Positions 1 through 10,102 are shown, counted from the first letter of the stretch. The stretch: DNA of 64,000 nt from Micropterix aruncella (GCA_944548615.1 OX155963.1:23121711-23185710); one strand, 5' to 3'. Notes: a model not told the origin generated them from the letters alone. Made by a program: numbers and translations.

Positions 1-423
1 AATAATAATACGAGGCATTTTTTTGTGGGTGACTTACAACGAAAGAATTTTTTTTTTCATTTATGTAAACCAAAAAAAAACATTAATTTATGTTGCTACA
101 CTTGAACACATGAACACACTTGAACACATGTTGCTAAACATTAATTTATGTTGCTACTTGCTACACTTAACTATAAAATCCACTAAATCGACAGTGGACT
201 TCGTTTATGCAGATATCAATATTCTAAAAAGGCCAAATTATGGTGATAAAGAACGTGCACATTTTATGAAAGAAGTAAATATAACGATGCTTCAAAAACT
301 ATGTACTTATAATTATTAATTAACCTTCGACGTATTTTTTTCTTGTGGTTCGAGCGGGCTACCGCTTCTTCTTTATTGGTAAGTACTGAATAAAATGCGT
401 TAAATCTCCACGGACTTCGTTTA
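1..423. other. AT-rich non-genic stretch
   Basis: No gene or recognisable element is seen. A short local duplication is visible: the word ACATTAATTTATGTTGCTAC occurs twice (about 80-102 and 139-160), separated by repeats of TTGAACACATG. Confidence 0.5.
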
Positions 424-1136
424 AGGATTATTCATGCTACACCGGGCCGGGGCCGGGCCGGGCCCCGGCCGGGACACGGTCAGATATCTATAGTATACTT
501 TTGTATGAAGCAATTCATGCTTGGCCGTGCTCCGGCCGTGACCGGCCGTGCCATACGACCGGAGCACGGCGTCGAAATGGCGGTGGATATTGTTCTCCCG
601 GCTCCGGTCTGCATCGTTCAATGGGAGAGATAGGCTTCACAAATCTTGAATTTTGTTTGGTTAAATCACGTTTTATTTTTCCAAGAAATATACTAAACCA
701 TTCTTTAGACATCCTAAAATAACCGAAAAATTTGCTCTCATCATCTATTAATTCCTTGTAGAGCGTGGCGAATTCTCCCTCCGATTGTCGTTTTCTCCAG
801 GCTGGATGTACACTCCATATTCTTTTATTAGATTCAGTTCGTGTTTCCAATACTTCGTCTTCAATGGCAATTGCAATAGCTGCCAACTCAAGTTGTGAAA
901 ATGGCATTAATAACACACTTATCAATCAAGCGAAAATAGAAATTAAAAAATATTATTATCGCCAAAATAGATGGACACAACACTAGTTATCGCGGACACG
1001 GCCGAGGGATAAATAAACTCGGAAACAGCCCGGTCACGCCCGGTGTAGCATGAATGAGTGGCCCGGCCGGAGCACGTTGGAAACGACTCGGCCGGGGCCC
1101 GGCCCGGCCCCGGCCCGGTGTAGCATGAATCATCCT
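424..1136 (-). mobile_element. Internally deleted PIF/Harbinger-type element, copy 1
   Basis: The element is bounded by inverted termini beginning AGGATTATTCATGCTACACC on the left and, read inward on the minus strand, AGGATGATTCATGCTACACC on the right. Both run into about 30 bp of almost pure G/C built from repeats of GGGCCGG. Inside lies an N-terminal piece of a PIF/Harbinger transposase on the minus strand (515-907). An inverted copy with the same ends and the same internal deletion is at 59854-60674. The left flank is TTA, compatible with the family's 3-bp TWA target, but the right flank GGA does not match, so the target duplication is not preserved. Non-autonomous. Confidence 0.75.
515..907 (-). 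pseudogene. Truncated PIF/Harbinger (HARBI1-like) transposase, N-terminal part only
   Basis: An open frame of about 130 codons starts at the ATG at 907. Its first ~100 residues resemble the N-terminal region of HARBI1-type transposases: an acidic/hydrophobic start, then W-S-V-H-P-A-W, a basic run, F-A-T-L-Y-K-E-L, F-x-x-F-x-R-M-S-x-E-x-F and I-S-P-I-E-R. Homology stops where the catalytic part should begin and the frame reads into GC-rich subterminal DNA (R/P/G-rich tail). No DDE nuclease residues are present, so this cannot catalyse transposition. The second copy (60187-60580) stops at the same point, so the deletion preceded spread of the derivative. I infer it was mobilised in trans by a full-length relative. 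Family assignment is from motif recognition. Confidence 0.65.
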
Positions 1137-1289
1137 GGAAAATAGTCATTCCTAAGATTTTGGCGCTACTGTGTCATTGAAAACTAGTTCAACAATCAAC
1201 AAAACAAATGAACTCTTTAATCTCTCGCTCTTGTAGAGTGAAAAATTCATAACCAGCAGTTATTATAATGATATAATTATATTATATAT

Positions 1290-1464
1290 TTAGAATGATA
1301 TCGGGGATGGCGCGTACGCTCGTCCCAACTACCAAAAATTACGCGCCCGAGTTATCCGCATTAGGGATAATCGCAGGGGTCAGCCCGACCGCAGTGCAAT
1401 GGAAGGGCCTCGCCCTGGGGGAACCGCCTTGTTGATCACGGTCTCCCCCACGCCAGGTAAGTAT
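1290..1464 (-). ncRNA. U1 snRNA-like sequence, copy 1 (probably a mobile pseudocopy)
   Basis: On the minus strand, 1464 to 1301 reads as a full 164-nt U1 snRNA. The 5' end ATACTTACCTGG is the 5' splice-site pairing region, followed by stem-loops I-III, the Sm-type site AATTTTTGG and stem-loop IV ending CCATCCCCGA. The 11 bases after the 3' end (TATCATTCTAA) are shared with the other two copies, after which the flanks diverge. Loop I reads ATCAACAAGG rather than the widely conserved ATCACGAAGG contacted by U1-70K. Stem IV carries T in GTAGTTGGG. Upstream sequence is GCCCCAGCA, identical to ten bases of the LINE ORF2 end, and then (AAATC)n, not a snRNA promoter. U1 identity is secure; function is doubtful. 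Confidence 0.8.
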
Positions 1465-1800
1465 GCCCCAGCAAAATCAAATCAAATCAAATATCTGTCG
1501 ACGGGCCTTGCTAGAGGCCCGTGACATCTTCCACTAGGCATTTTGCATTTTCGTGGGGTTTCACGTGAGCCGGGCCCATTGGCCCGGCTTTCTGGAATGG
1601 CGTCACAGGGCTTTGTGCCCTGTGGCAAGACTCATTGTTATGTGCTTAGGCACCTTATCGGGAAGGATTGTGACGGGAGGTGGTAATGACATCTTTTGTG
1701 GCAAGGCTGCTGTGCTGCGATACCCGCGCTGGTGGTCCGTTAATCAAGCAGACTGCGCGGGTACGGCTTCCGGACATCTGGTGCCATCATCATTCGCTGC
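1465..1800. repeat. (AAATC)n tail and a dispersed repeat segment
   Basis: The stretch begins with GCCCCAGCA and about four AAATC units (1474-1492). About 1550-1650 matches 47104-47200 in the same orientation: both contain a CACGTGAGCCGGG-like word, a hairpin CCCATTGGCCCGG and GGCGTCACAGGGC. Both copies follow an A/T-rich microsatellite, which suggests a repeat end. Whether it belongs to the 5' leader of the downstream LINE cannot be decided here. Open frames across it show no recognisable domain. Confidence 0.45.
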
Positions 1801-1812
1801 CGCGCGCTCGCA

Positions 1813-2205
1813 CCGTACGGTCGTCCGCTCCGCTCGCGCCGCGACTAATTTATTTTACCGCCGCGCGCCAAACCGCTCTCGTGTTTGATACTGTTGTAGC
1901 GTTGCTCCAGTTCATTCAGTATTAACCCCGCGCCGTCGATTTTCTCCGGCCCGCCTAAGCAATCGGTTCGTACGCGTTTTCAGTAGTGATACAAATAAGG
2001 TGTACGACAGTAGTGATACAAATCAGTGCCCGGCGTCCGTCCCGAACGGCCGCCTACTCCGCTCCGCCGCCCGCGCTGAATATTGCCGCCGCGAGTTCTC
2101 GCTGTGCAGCTTTGCTCCAGCCTGTTCTGTGCATTCTCCGTGCCGTCTAGTGAATCTCCGGTTCGCCTAAGCGACCAGTTCGTGCGCGTAATTAGTAGAA
2201 ATACG
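1813..2205 (+). repeat. Tandem 5' UTR monomers of the LINE
   Basis: Two imperfect copies of one unit: about 1813-1990 and 2042-2205. Shared blocks are CCGCTCCGC (1827 and 2059), TTGCTCCAG (1900 and 2110), CTCCGG..CGCCTAAGC and a GTTCGT.CGCGT word ending in AGTAG (1988 and 2198). A second small duplication, CAGTAGTGATACAAAT, occurs at 1980 and 2008. In several LINE groups tandem 5' monomers carry the promoter; that role here is inference. Confidence 0.6.
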
Positions 2206-2265
2206 AGTTTTGTGTACTAGCTGTGGACTTTTATATTTTTTACTTTATAAGTGAAAATATCGGAA

Positions 2266-3840
2266 ATGCAGTCTTTCGCCGACGCAGCCGAAGCTACCAT
2301 GGCCTATAGCTCACCTGTAGCTAGAGGTCGTGATATGCCGCTGTTACTACCTGCCACTCCAAAGAAACGCGAAAGAGAGCCCGCGTCTCCCGACACCGAG
2401 CTAGAAAGAGACTCGCAGCGCCGTCGGGCCGGCTCGTTTGGACCCGACTGCTGCGAAGCCCTCCTGACGCCGCCGCCTTCAGACAACGAGGAGGCGCGCT
2501 GCGAGCAGGCAAGCGGGCCGTCCTATGCTGAATTAGTGGCTAGGAAGAGCCCCTCGCCGCTGCCGCGCTCACTGACGCCTCCCACGCAGTCATCCCAGCC
2601 ACCGAAGCCGACGCCACGTCCACAGCCCATTATAGTGGAGAAGCTGGACAACTGGACCGTCCACCTAAACACCCTTCATGCAAGGCTGGGGAGAGCGCCT
2701 ATCGTCGGGCCAATAAGTGGAGGTTTACGGTTTCGCCCGGCGGACGACGCTGAATACCGCGTCGTACAGGACTACCTGCACTCCCTCGGCAATATCGCGT
2801 GGCACTCCTACACCGCGCCGGCTGAGAAGGATGCCAAAATTGCAATACGAGGCCTCCCGGAATCGACAACGCCCGAAGAGGTCATCTCGGGTCTAGCCGC
2901 CCATGGCTTTGAGGCCACATACGTCAAGATGATCCACGGGGGGCGGCGACCCCTTTTTCATGTCGTCCTCCGGAAGACAGATCGCTGGCGCGAGGTGTTC
3001 CAGCTCCCGGACCTACACCACATAAAGGTCACAGTGGAGTCCTGGAGGGGACGAAAGGGCCCCAAACAGTGCCACCGATGCCAGCGATTCCGCCACAGCA
3101 GCCACAACTGTCACCGGCCGCAAGTCTGTGTCTGCTGCGGCGAGGAGCATGCAGCCAAAAACTGTCCGAGACCAAAGACAGTCAAAGCAACATGCGGCAA
3201 CTGCGGGGCGGATCACCCCGCAAACAACAGGAGGTGCCCTGCGTTCATGGCAGAAATCCGCCAGACAACGAGGCAGCAGCAAGGTGCTCCGCGAGCGGCG
3301 GCTGCTGCCCCTCAAGCAGAGCCGCGAACCGCTGCCCCGCGCGCCCTGCGCGCCCAGCGCTCCCAGACCGCCCCAGCCCCGGAACAGACTCAGTCTCCAC
3401 GGGCTTCGCCGCGGAAACCGGCAAAACCACAGGCTATGCCTCAGCCTCCCCCCGCTCCACAGCTACAGATACAAAAACCAGTGGCGAGCCGGGAGGCTCC
3501 CCTTTCGTGGAGGCAGAAGCCGGTACCGTCGACCGCTTGTCCGCAGCCAGCTACTGCAAAGAAGTCAAATCGGCAGCGCTCCAAGTGGCCGACGAGAACG
3601 CCTCCACAGGAGACGAAGGTGGTCGAGAAGGCGAACACCCCAATACACCGACCCCAGCCCCAAGAGCGCAGCCAAGAGGCTGTAAACGTAACGGTGGCAG
3701 ACCTGCTGTTTCTGGTAAGCGAGCTGCTTGCCAACCCGGCGGAAGCAAGCTCCATCGTAGCGCGCACCCTACAGCGCCTACTGGGGCCGTCGTCCGCCCT
3801 ACAGTGCACAGCCATGCCTCCTGCATCGGCAGGCCACTAA
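2266..3840 (+). CDS. LINE ORF1, Gag-like nucleic-acid-binding protein
   Basis: The ATG at 2266 opens a 524-codon frame ending with TAA at 3838. The same frame reaches back to a GTG at 2251, but 2266 is the first AUG. The N-terminal ~110 residues are rich in P, S and charged residues. A middle region (about residues 115-265) resembles the domain that precedes the knuckles in Jockey-type Gag proteins. Three cysteine-histidine motifs follow: C-H-R-C...H...C, C-V-C-C...H...C and C-G-N-C...H...C (nucleotides 3070-3240). The C-terminal half is Q/P/A-rich and of low complexity. Known relatives bind element RNA and coat it in the RNP. It overlaps the ORF2 frame by several hundred bases in the -1 register. 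Confidence 0.85.
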   Translation: MQSFADAAEATMAYSSPVARGRDMPLLLPATPKKREREPASPDTELERDSQRRRAGSFGPDCCEALLTPPPSDNEEARCEQASGPSYAELVARKSPSPLPRSLTPPTQSSQPPKPTPRPQPIIVEKLDNWTVHLNTLHARLGRAPIVGPISGGLRFRPADDAEYRVVQDYLHSLGNIAWHSYTAPAEKDAKIAIRGLPESTTPEEVISGLAAHGFEATYVKMIHGGRRPLFHVVLRKTDRWREVFQLPDLHHIKVTVESWRGRKGPKQCHRCQRFRHSSHNCHRPQVCVCCGEEHAAKNCPRPKTVKATCGNCGADHPANNRRCPAFMAEIRQTTRQQQGAPRAAAAAPQAEPRTAAPRALRAQRSQTAPAPEQTQSPRASPRKPAKPQAMPQPPPAPQLQIQKPVASREAPLSWRQKPVPSTACPQPATAKKSNRQRSKWPTRTPPQETKVVEKANTPIHRPQPQERSQEAVNVTVADLLFLVSELLANPAEASSIVARTLQRLLGPSSALQCTAMPPASAGH

Positions 3841-6536
3841 GAATAGTGCATTGGAATGCGGATGGCATCAAAAGCAAGCTTCCGTCGGTGCGAGCCTTCC
3901 TGCAGGAACAGCAGGTCGACGTCCTCCTCGTATCGGAGACAAAGCTCCTGAAGTTCGTCTCGGTGCGCATACCCAACTACATCGCGTACCGGACGGACAA
4001 CGTGACGACAGAAGGTCGCGCGTACAGGGGCACCGCCGTCTTCGTGAGGAGGACGATGCTCCACCAACAAATCGACGTGCCGCAGCTAGACTCGCTGTAC
4101 GCAACGGGAATTCAGCTAAGAGCAGGCGGAGTAGACTTGCGGATTTTTGCAGTCTACAAACCGCCCAGCAACCGACTGGAGACTGGCGACATCGACAAAC
4201 TCCTACACCAGACGATACCTACGATTGTAGCCGGCGACCTGAACAGCAAGCATCCGGCGTGGAACTCGACGCGCGCCAACGTCGATGGCGCGCAATTGCT
4301 TAACCACGCCGAGAAAAGAGGCTTCACGGTCGCCGGACCGGAACAACACACACGTGTTCCGAGCACGCCAACCCACTCGTCAGAGGTACTCGATGTCGCC
4401 CTCCTGCACAACTTGACATTTCCCTATGTGCAGGAAGTCATTTATGAACTCCAGTCGGATCACCTGCCGGTTCTCCTAGAACTACAGACCGACGTTGCTA
4501 CAGCGAGTCACTATAGAGAGCGCCGCCGTATTGACTGGAGACGATACGAGAAGCTGCTTGGTAAGGCAATCCTAGATTATAAGACACCGGTCACCGCCGG
4601 AGATATTGAGAGCCGGGTGTCCAACCTTCAGGAGGCCATCAAGACCGCGCTGGAAGCCAGCTCCTCGACGATAGAGGCGAAAGCGACACGTCCCCGCCTC
4701 CCGCAACGACTGCGAGACAAGCTGCGGGAGAAGCGGCGCTTGCATCGCTTCTGGGCCGAAAATCGGTGTCCGGAAGCTAAGCGCCGCTTAAACAAAGCGA
4801 ACGCTAGCTTGCAAGAGGAACTGCAGACGTACGCAGCCGAGTCGTGGGAGGAATTCCTCGACTCGATAGGCGACGACATGCCATCTATATACAGGCTGAA
4901 TCGTCGCCTGCTGAGTACGGCTGAACCAGCGCGGCCACTACTGGATTCGACCGGGAACCTCCACTATGTCGCCGACGACAGAGCGACTCTCTTCGCCGAC
5001 CACCTGGAGAAGACCTTCGTCCCGCACGACATAGAAGACCAGGAGCACTCCAAGGTGGTCCACGAGCACCTAGCTGCGGAGGAGGAATCGCCACCGGAGC
5101 TCGGCAGAGAGATCCCGCCGATAACTCCGGCTGAGCTCCAGCGTCGAATCCAGCAACTCAAGCTGAAGAAGGCACCCGGCCCCGACGGCATCAGTAACGG
5201 CGCGCTGAAGAGGCTTCCGCGTCGCCAGCTGCCGGCCCTCGCAGGGCTGCTTAACTCCTGCATCAGACTCGGTCATTTTCCAGAGAAGTGGAAGACGGCT
5301 AAGGTGATAATGCTGCCGAAATCTCACAAAGACCTACGGCAACCGGGCAACTACCGCCCGATCTCGCTGCTGCCTACCCTCGCGAAGGTCTTCGAGCGAT
5401 GCGTGCTGGCGCGACTAACGCCGCACCTCGCCCCGCGCAACGAGCAGTATGGATTCCGTACGGGCCACTCGACTACCCTGCAACTCACGCGGGTAGTACA
5501 TCGCCTGACGGAATCCTACAATAAGCACCAGCATACGGCAGCCGTCTTCCTGGACGTCGAAAAGGCGTTCGACCGAGTCTGGCACGAGGGCCTCCGCTAC
5601 AAGCTGGCGACACAGACCACGGCACCGCGCCTGCTCCGTAACGTGGTGGCTTCCTTCCTCTCCGGAAGAGGGTTCTTCGTCGCGGTGGAGGGCGAGCAGT
5701 CCACAATTCGTCCCATCGCGGCGGGAGTCCCGCAGGGAAGCTGCCTATCGCCGGCGCTATACGGTGTCTACACAAATGACATACCGCTCAGCGCCGGCGC
5801 GGAGCTGGCGCTTTTCGCGGATGACGCGATGTATATGGCAACTTCAACTAACATCAAGGTCGCGGCCAAGAAACTGCAGCAGCAACTAGACCTTATGCCA
5901 GAATGGCTAAGGAAATGGCGGATTGTCGTTAACGCGGCTAAGTCCGAAGCGATCATCACCGGCTCACTCAAAGTTTACCCGGAGCCGGTGAAACTCGGCG
6001 GCACCCCGGTACCGTGGAAGAACACGGTCAAGTACCTCGGGGTGCATATCGACCGTCGCCTTAACTTTGCGCACCATGCGAAAGCAACAATTGCCGCTTC
6101 GAAATCCGCCTTCTACGCGCTGCTGCCCGTTCTCCGTTCGGCCGCGATCCCGGCGAAGACACGGCTGCTGATGCTGAAGATGTACGTGAGGACGAAACTC
6201 ACGTACGCGGCACCGGCCTGGTACCACCTCATCTCGGCATCTCAGCGGAGTAACATCCAGCGAGTGCTGAACGTGGGGCTAAGAAAAGTGTCGGGAGCCC
6301 CTTGGTACGTCCGAAATGCGACTCTGGAACGCGATTTTAGCGAAACAGAGTCCGTGGAGGAACACGTAAAGCGCCTCGCGCGCGCTATGTACCGCAGGGC
6401 CGACACCTCGCCTCACGAGCACATCCGCCAGCTCGCTCCTCTGCACACCAGGCCACCAGATGCCCCAGCAACCGCTCTCAAATCACCACTATCTTATCGG
6501 TACACCGACGAGAAGCACGTTCCCGATCGGCTATAG
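3192..6536 (+). CDS. LINE ORF2, endonuclease-reverse transcriptase
   Basis: The frame is open from upstream of 3069 to TAG at 6534. The 3192 start is the last in-frame ATG before homology; recognisable protein begins only at 3837. From there come an apurinic-type endonuclease (H-W-N-A-D-G, S-E-T-K, G-D-L-N-S-K and S-D-H-L-P-V near 4455) and reverse transcriptase (N-Y-R-P-I-S-L-L near 5350, F-L-D-V-E-K-A-F-D-R-V near 5550, G-V-P-Q-G-S near 5730, catalytic F-A-D-D at 5814-5825, Y-L-G-V near 6030). About 900 codons of conserved protein have no internal stop. It nicks target DNA and copies element RNA there. No in-frame AUG lies between 3192 and about 4050, so ORF2 is probably made by -1 frameshift, reinitiation after the ORF1 stop or a non-AUG start; which one is not visible. 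Confidence 0.85.
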   Translation: MRQLRGGSPRKQQEVPCVHGRNPPDNEAAARCSASGGCCPSSRAANRCPARPARPALPDRPSPGTDSVSTGFAAETGKTTGYASASPRSTATDTKTSGEPGGSPFVEAEAGTVDRLSAASYCKEVKSAALQVADENASTGDEGGREGEHPNTPTPAPRAQPRGCKRNGGRPAVSGKRAACQPGGSKLHRSAHPTAPTGAVVRPTVHSHASCIGRPLRIVHWNADGIKSKLPSVRAFLQEQQVDVLLVSETKLLKFVSVRIPNYIAYRTDNVTTEGRAYRGTAVFVRRTMLHQQIDVPQLDSLYATGIQLRAGGVDLRIFAVYKPPSNRLETGDIDKLLHQTIPTIVAGDLNSKHPAWNSTRANVDGAQLLNHAEKRGFTVAGPEQHTRVPSTPTHSSEVLDVALLHNLTFPYVQEVIYELQSDHLPVLLELQTDVATASHYRERRRIDWRRYEKLLGKAILDYKTPVTAGDIESRVSNLQEAIKTALEASSSTIEAKATRPRLPQRLRDKLREKRRLHRFWAENRCPEAKRRLNKANASLQEELQTYAAESWEEFLDSIGDDMPSIYRLNRRLLSTAEPARPLLDSTGNLHYVADDRATLFADHLEKTFVPHDIEDQEHSKVVHEHLAAEEESPPELGREIPPITPAELQRRIQQLKLKKAPGPDGISNGALKRLPRRQLPALAGLLNSCIRLGHFPEKWKTAKVIMLPKSHKDLRQPGNYRPISLLPTLAKVFERCVLARLTPHLAPRNEQYGFRTGHSTTLQLTRVVHRLTESYNKHQHTAAVFLDVEKAFDRVWHEGLRYKLATQTTAPRLLRNVVASFLSGRGFFVAVEGEQSTIRPIAAGVPQGSCLSPALYGVYTNDIPLSAGAELALFADDAMYMATSTNIKVAAKKLQQQLDLMPEWLRKWRIVVNAAKSEAIITGSLKVYPEPVKLGGTPVPWKNTVKYLGVHIDRRLNFAHHAKATIAASKSAFYALLPVLRSAAIPAKTRLLMLKMYVRTKLTYAAPAWYHLISASQRSNIQRVLNVGLRKVSGAPWYVRNATLERDFSETESVEEHVKRLARAMYRRADTSPHEHIRQLAPLHTRPPDAPATALKSPLSYRYTDEKHVPDRL

Positions 6537-6537
6537 C

Positions 6538-6600
6538 GCCATCTACATACATACTGCAAGAAACGTTTTGTTTCCATTTGTCGACGGTAGATGGCAGCGT
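6538..6600 (+). repeat. Stem-loop at the LINE 3' UTR
   Basis: GCCATCTAC (6540) pairs with GTAGATGGC (6588) around a ~40-nt loop. Both arms recur in the LINE-derived tails at 16872-16960 and 20020-20060. The pairing survives in the 16.9-kb copy despite sequence changes (GCCGTCTAC with GTAGATGGT, using a G-U type pair). It may be the 3' signal recognised by the element's reverse transcriptase; that is inference. Confidence 0.5.
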
Positions 6601-6852
6601 ACTCTCTCGCGCGCACATTGCACACGCAGGCTTTAAATCACAAGATTGATATTAAGAGCGCTTGTCTTTCCTAAACCACATTTGTGCAAATCGCCCTAAC
6701 CCGACAGAAGGGCCCGGTTAGTTGAGAGATTTTTGTTTAGAGAATATATTACAAGAAAAACTGAGTTGAAACTCCTCTATAACGTTTTTGGTTTCAAAAG
6801 ATTTACCTAAGTTCCAAAAAAACTTATCACTTTTTTTTGTCCATTTTGATGT
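6601..6852. other. LINE 3' flank or distal 3' UTR
   Basis: No recognisable feature. The first part has CTCTCTCGCGCGC and then AT-rich sequence. It cannot be assigned confidently to the LINE or to older flank. Confidence 0.4.
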
Positions 6853-7021
6853 ATATGTTACCGGTCAAACCCGATTTCAGTTAACAAGTTAAGCCTAAAG
6901 TATTTAGGCCAAACTAGATTGTCCTAGGCTAAACTAGTATATCCTGACACGCGTAGGATAAACCGGTGTGGCCTAGGACAAACTAGTTTGGCCTGAAATC
7001 GGGTTTGGCCGGTAACATATA
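6853..7021. mobile_element. Small MITE with ~28-bp inverted repeats and TA flanks
   Basis: The left end TATGTTACCGGTCAAACC and right end GGTTTGGCCGGTAACATA are inverted repeats (CCCGATTTCAG / CTGAAATCGGG follows inward). The middle is built of degenerate words based on GGCCAAACTAG and GTCCTAGG. TA dinucleotides lie outside both ends, as for Tc1/mariner-derived MITEs, but the flanks are TA-rich, so the superfamily call is tentative. About 169 bp and non-coding. Confidence 0.65.
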
Positions 7022-8895
7022 TATCGCCCCTTGAAGAAATGCACTGCTGTCCCAAATCCTATAGGCATTTTGGGTCGTTCGACAGATCCGCGCGTAACCG
7101 TTTCGGCTGGTCCCCCATATACATGTGAGGCCACCAGAACCTGAGTGGCCCAAATGCAAAAATCATTTTTGTGGATATGGGCCAAAATAGTTAAAGGGAA
7201 TTCTTAAGTGAACATAACTAAAAAAAAGTGATATTGCACATAGTTTTATTTTGATGATTTCTTGAAGATATCAATTTTGGAATTTTAAATAATGATTTTC
7301 AAATGAATTTTTGCATTAAATTCAAAATCACCAAAATGTCACCCTGGTTCTGGTTCTGGTGGCCTCGTATATTATATAAACATATAATATACATGACTAA
7401 CAAGATTAATAATTACTAGGTAACAAGAGGGAATTCATGGAAGAATGATATTGCTAGCTGGTATTTATTTACAAAATCGACCAAAAAGTTGCGGCGCGGT
7501 ATTTTGCGGGCGAAGAATGGCTTTCGACTGATTAAAACTCCAAACGAACGAAAATATTACAAATCGAGAATGGCATGGTGGCGAGCGAAACCATACTGTC
7601 AGGCTGTAGACTAAATATATTTTTTTACTCGTCAATTTCGCGTTAATGAAAACTCGTCAGAAACCGTTCAAATTTCGATTCAAACTTTAGCGATTTTAAT
7701 CAAAGCTAAGATTGCTCGTACGAAATGAAAACATCGATAAAATTTTGAGGTCTCACTTAAAATTAAGTTTGCGTGACATATCCGGTTTTCCTCGCCACCT
7801 CCTCAAATAAAAACAGCGTTACGAATCATCATTCGTCGAGTCATAAACTCAGACTTCAGATTTTATAACTGTACGGTTTCGCTTCACTATTTATTTTACG
7901 TTTACCGAAATAGATTAGGCAACATTGCCCAACCGAAAGCACATAACCCAAAAATATTAAAACAAAATAAAATTAATGAAAGCACATAATCTGTCAAACT
8001 CGCGTTTATTTGCCAAACTTCTAAATCGGCGTATAAATCCCGTGTTTACCGTTGGTAATGTATTCGAAAAGTTGGTACAAATGTAATTGAATACCATTAA
8101 GAGGCGGGAGTTTTAAATTATTCCCTTAATACTCGACCCCAAGCGAAGTCGTTATTAGTTAGTAAATATATTAAATCATTTTTCGTGATTATGTAATTCC
8201 TTACAAAATTATTATAGGGAATTTGAGAAGGGTCGCTTGCATGCCTTAGCACTATGTAATTATATTTAAATATAAATTAATTCAATGAACTATTTGTTTG
8301 CCAGAGATACAATGTAAGTTTAAATTGTACGTACCGGTAAATTACACAGCAAGGAGATCGCATCTATCGTTTAATGTGCCGTACCATCGTACAAATATTT
8401 TTGTAGACAGGCCAGTGGGGAGGGTTATAGCTCACTGAAATAGACATATTTTGCATATCCTGTTGGCAGCTAAAGAGGCAACTCCCTGCTATCTCATGTT
8501 TATCATAATCTTTGTTTTACTTTTTTATGTTTCAATGTTTTATTGTTCAATGTTAGCATTATTTTACTCATGTAAGTCAGTTATTATGAACTTGTACACT
8601 CCAGATTTAATATTTAAGGGGGAATTGGATTGGTCTGTAATGCTTTTCAATAATAGTGGAAACAAATGAATTTTAAAAAAAATACTCCAGCCTTTCACTG
8701 TCTTCTACTGCCGGGCATTCTAACGTCATAGATTCCCAATCTCATATGAAACAAAGGATCCATTAAAGACATTTATTAAATTAGATCTATTTTATATTAT
8801 AAATAGGATGGTGGGAGGATGTCTAACCAAGAATGTGAAAGGAACTCATAAATAAGTTTGAAAGCTGACGTTGCTATATTATATATAGCAACGTC
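7022..8895. other. Non-coding, AT-rich, no recognised feature
   Basis: Short open frames here have no recognisable domains. A pair GGTTCTGGTTCTGGTGGCC (7341) and GGCCACCAGAACC (7131) forms a loose inverted repeat. Nothing else can be supported. Confidence 0.5.
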
Positions 8896-9395
<500 letters not shown>

Positions 9396-10102
9396 TATAT
9401 ATATTGATATTTAATTAATTATTCACAACGCAAAATACTAACGCATCTCAAAAAGTATATTCAAAATATACACTTTTATGCAAACATAATAAATGCAATC
9501 CTCTAAAAAAGTATTCCCCTTGGATATTACTGCACACATTGCTCTCGGAGGTTCCACCATAGTGAAAAAACTTCTGGAATGGTGTACAACTAGGCCGTCG
9601 CAATGCGTATAAAATGTCATCTCTTGAATCGAATCGGTCTCTTTCAGCGGCATTTCAACTTGGGGTTTAACCAAAAATCACACGGACCCCTGTCTAGGGA
9701 GTAGGGAGCCTAATGACCCACAGGAATGCCGGGAATGCGGGATCCTCAATGACAAAAGTCTATACTTGCTGAGGGCCTACCGGGAAGTTGTTCGCTGTCC
9801 ACTGATATGCGGCCATCTTTAAAGGGGTTGTGCCACTCCTTTTATTCGTGAGACGCTCATGGCGTCCAATGTTTCCACTTGGGTATTAGGTACTAAGCTT
9901 TTGATAAAATTTGATACACTTTTTAGTCCTTCCATTCTTGAACATCCGCCGGACGCTTACTATCCTTCTTCATTCATCGCCGATTTCCAGCGAGTCCGAC
10001 TGACGCTTTCGCCAGATGTGAAAAAAAAACACGCATGCGCATGTCCCCTACATATTTCTATGCACTGAAGCCGGCCAATGATCATGGTGCAGATTTGGAT
10101 TG
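9396..10102. other. Non-coding, no recognised feature
   Basis: Mixed-composition sequence with a more GC-balanced part at 9665-10060. No open frame here resembles a known protein. Confidence 0.4.

Larger units (their letters stand above)
1800..6770 (+). mobile_element. Near full-length Jockey-type LINE with open ORF1 and ORF2
   Basis: A GC-rich 5' leader with two diverged tandem monomers (about 1813-1990 and 2042-2205) precedes ORF1 (2266-3840) and ORF2 (homology 3837-6536), then a 3' UTR with a stem-loop at 6538-6600. ORF1 has three cysteine-histidine knuckles; ORF2 has apurinic-type endonuclease and reverse transcriptase domains, an order typical of Jockey-superfamily elements. Both frames are open over their full length, which suggests recent insertion. 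Outer limits are uncertain: I found no clear target-site duplication and no poly-A. The end is either near 6600, where chimeric copies elsewhere stop matching, or near 6770. Confidence 0.85.

Noticed and set aside
3441..5327. Several open frames on the minus strand and in a third plus frame across the LINE
   Set aside because: They are shadows of ORF1/ORF2 in GC-rich sequence, without conserved motifs.
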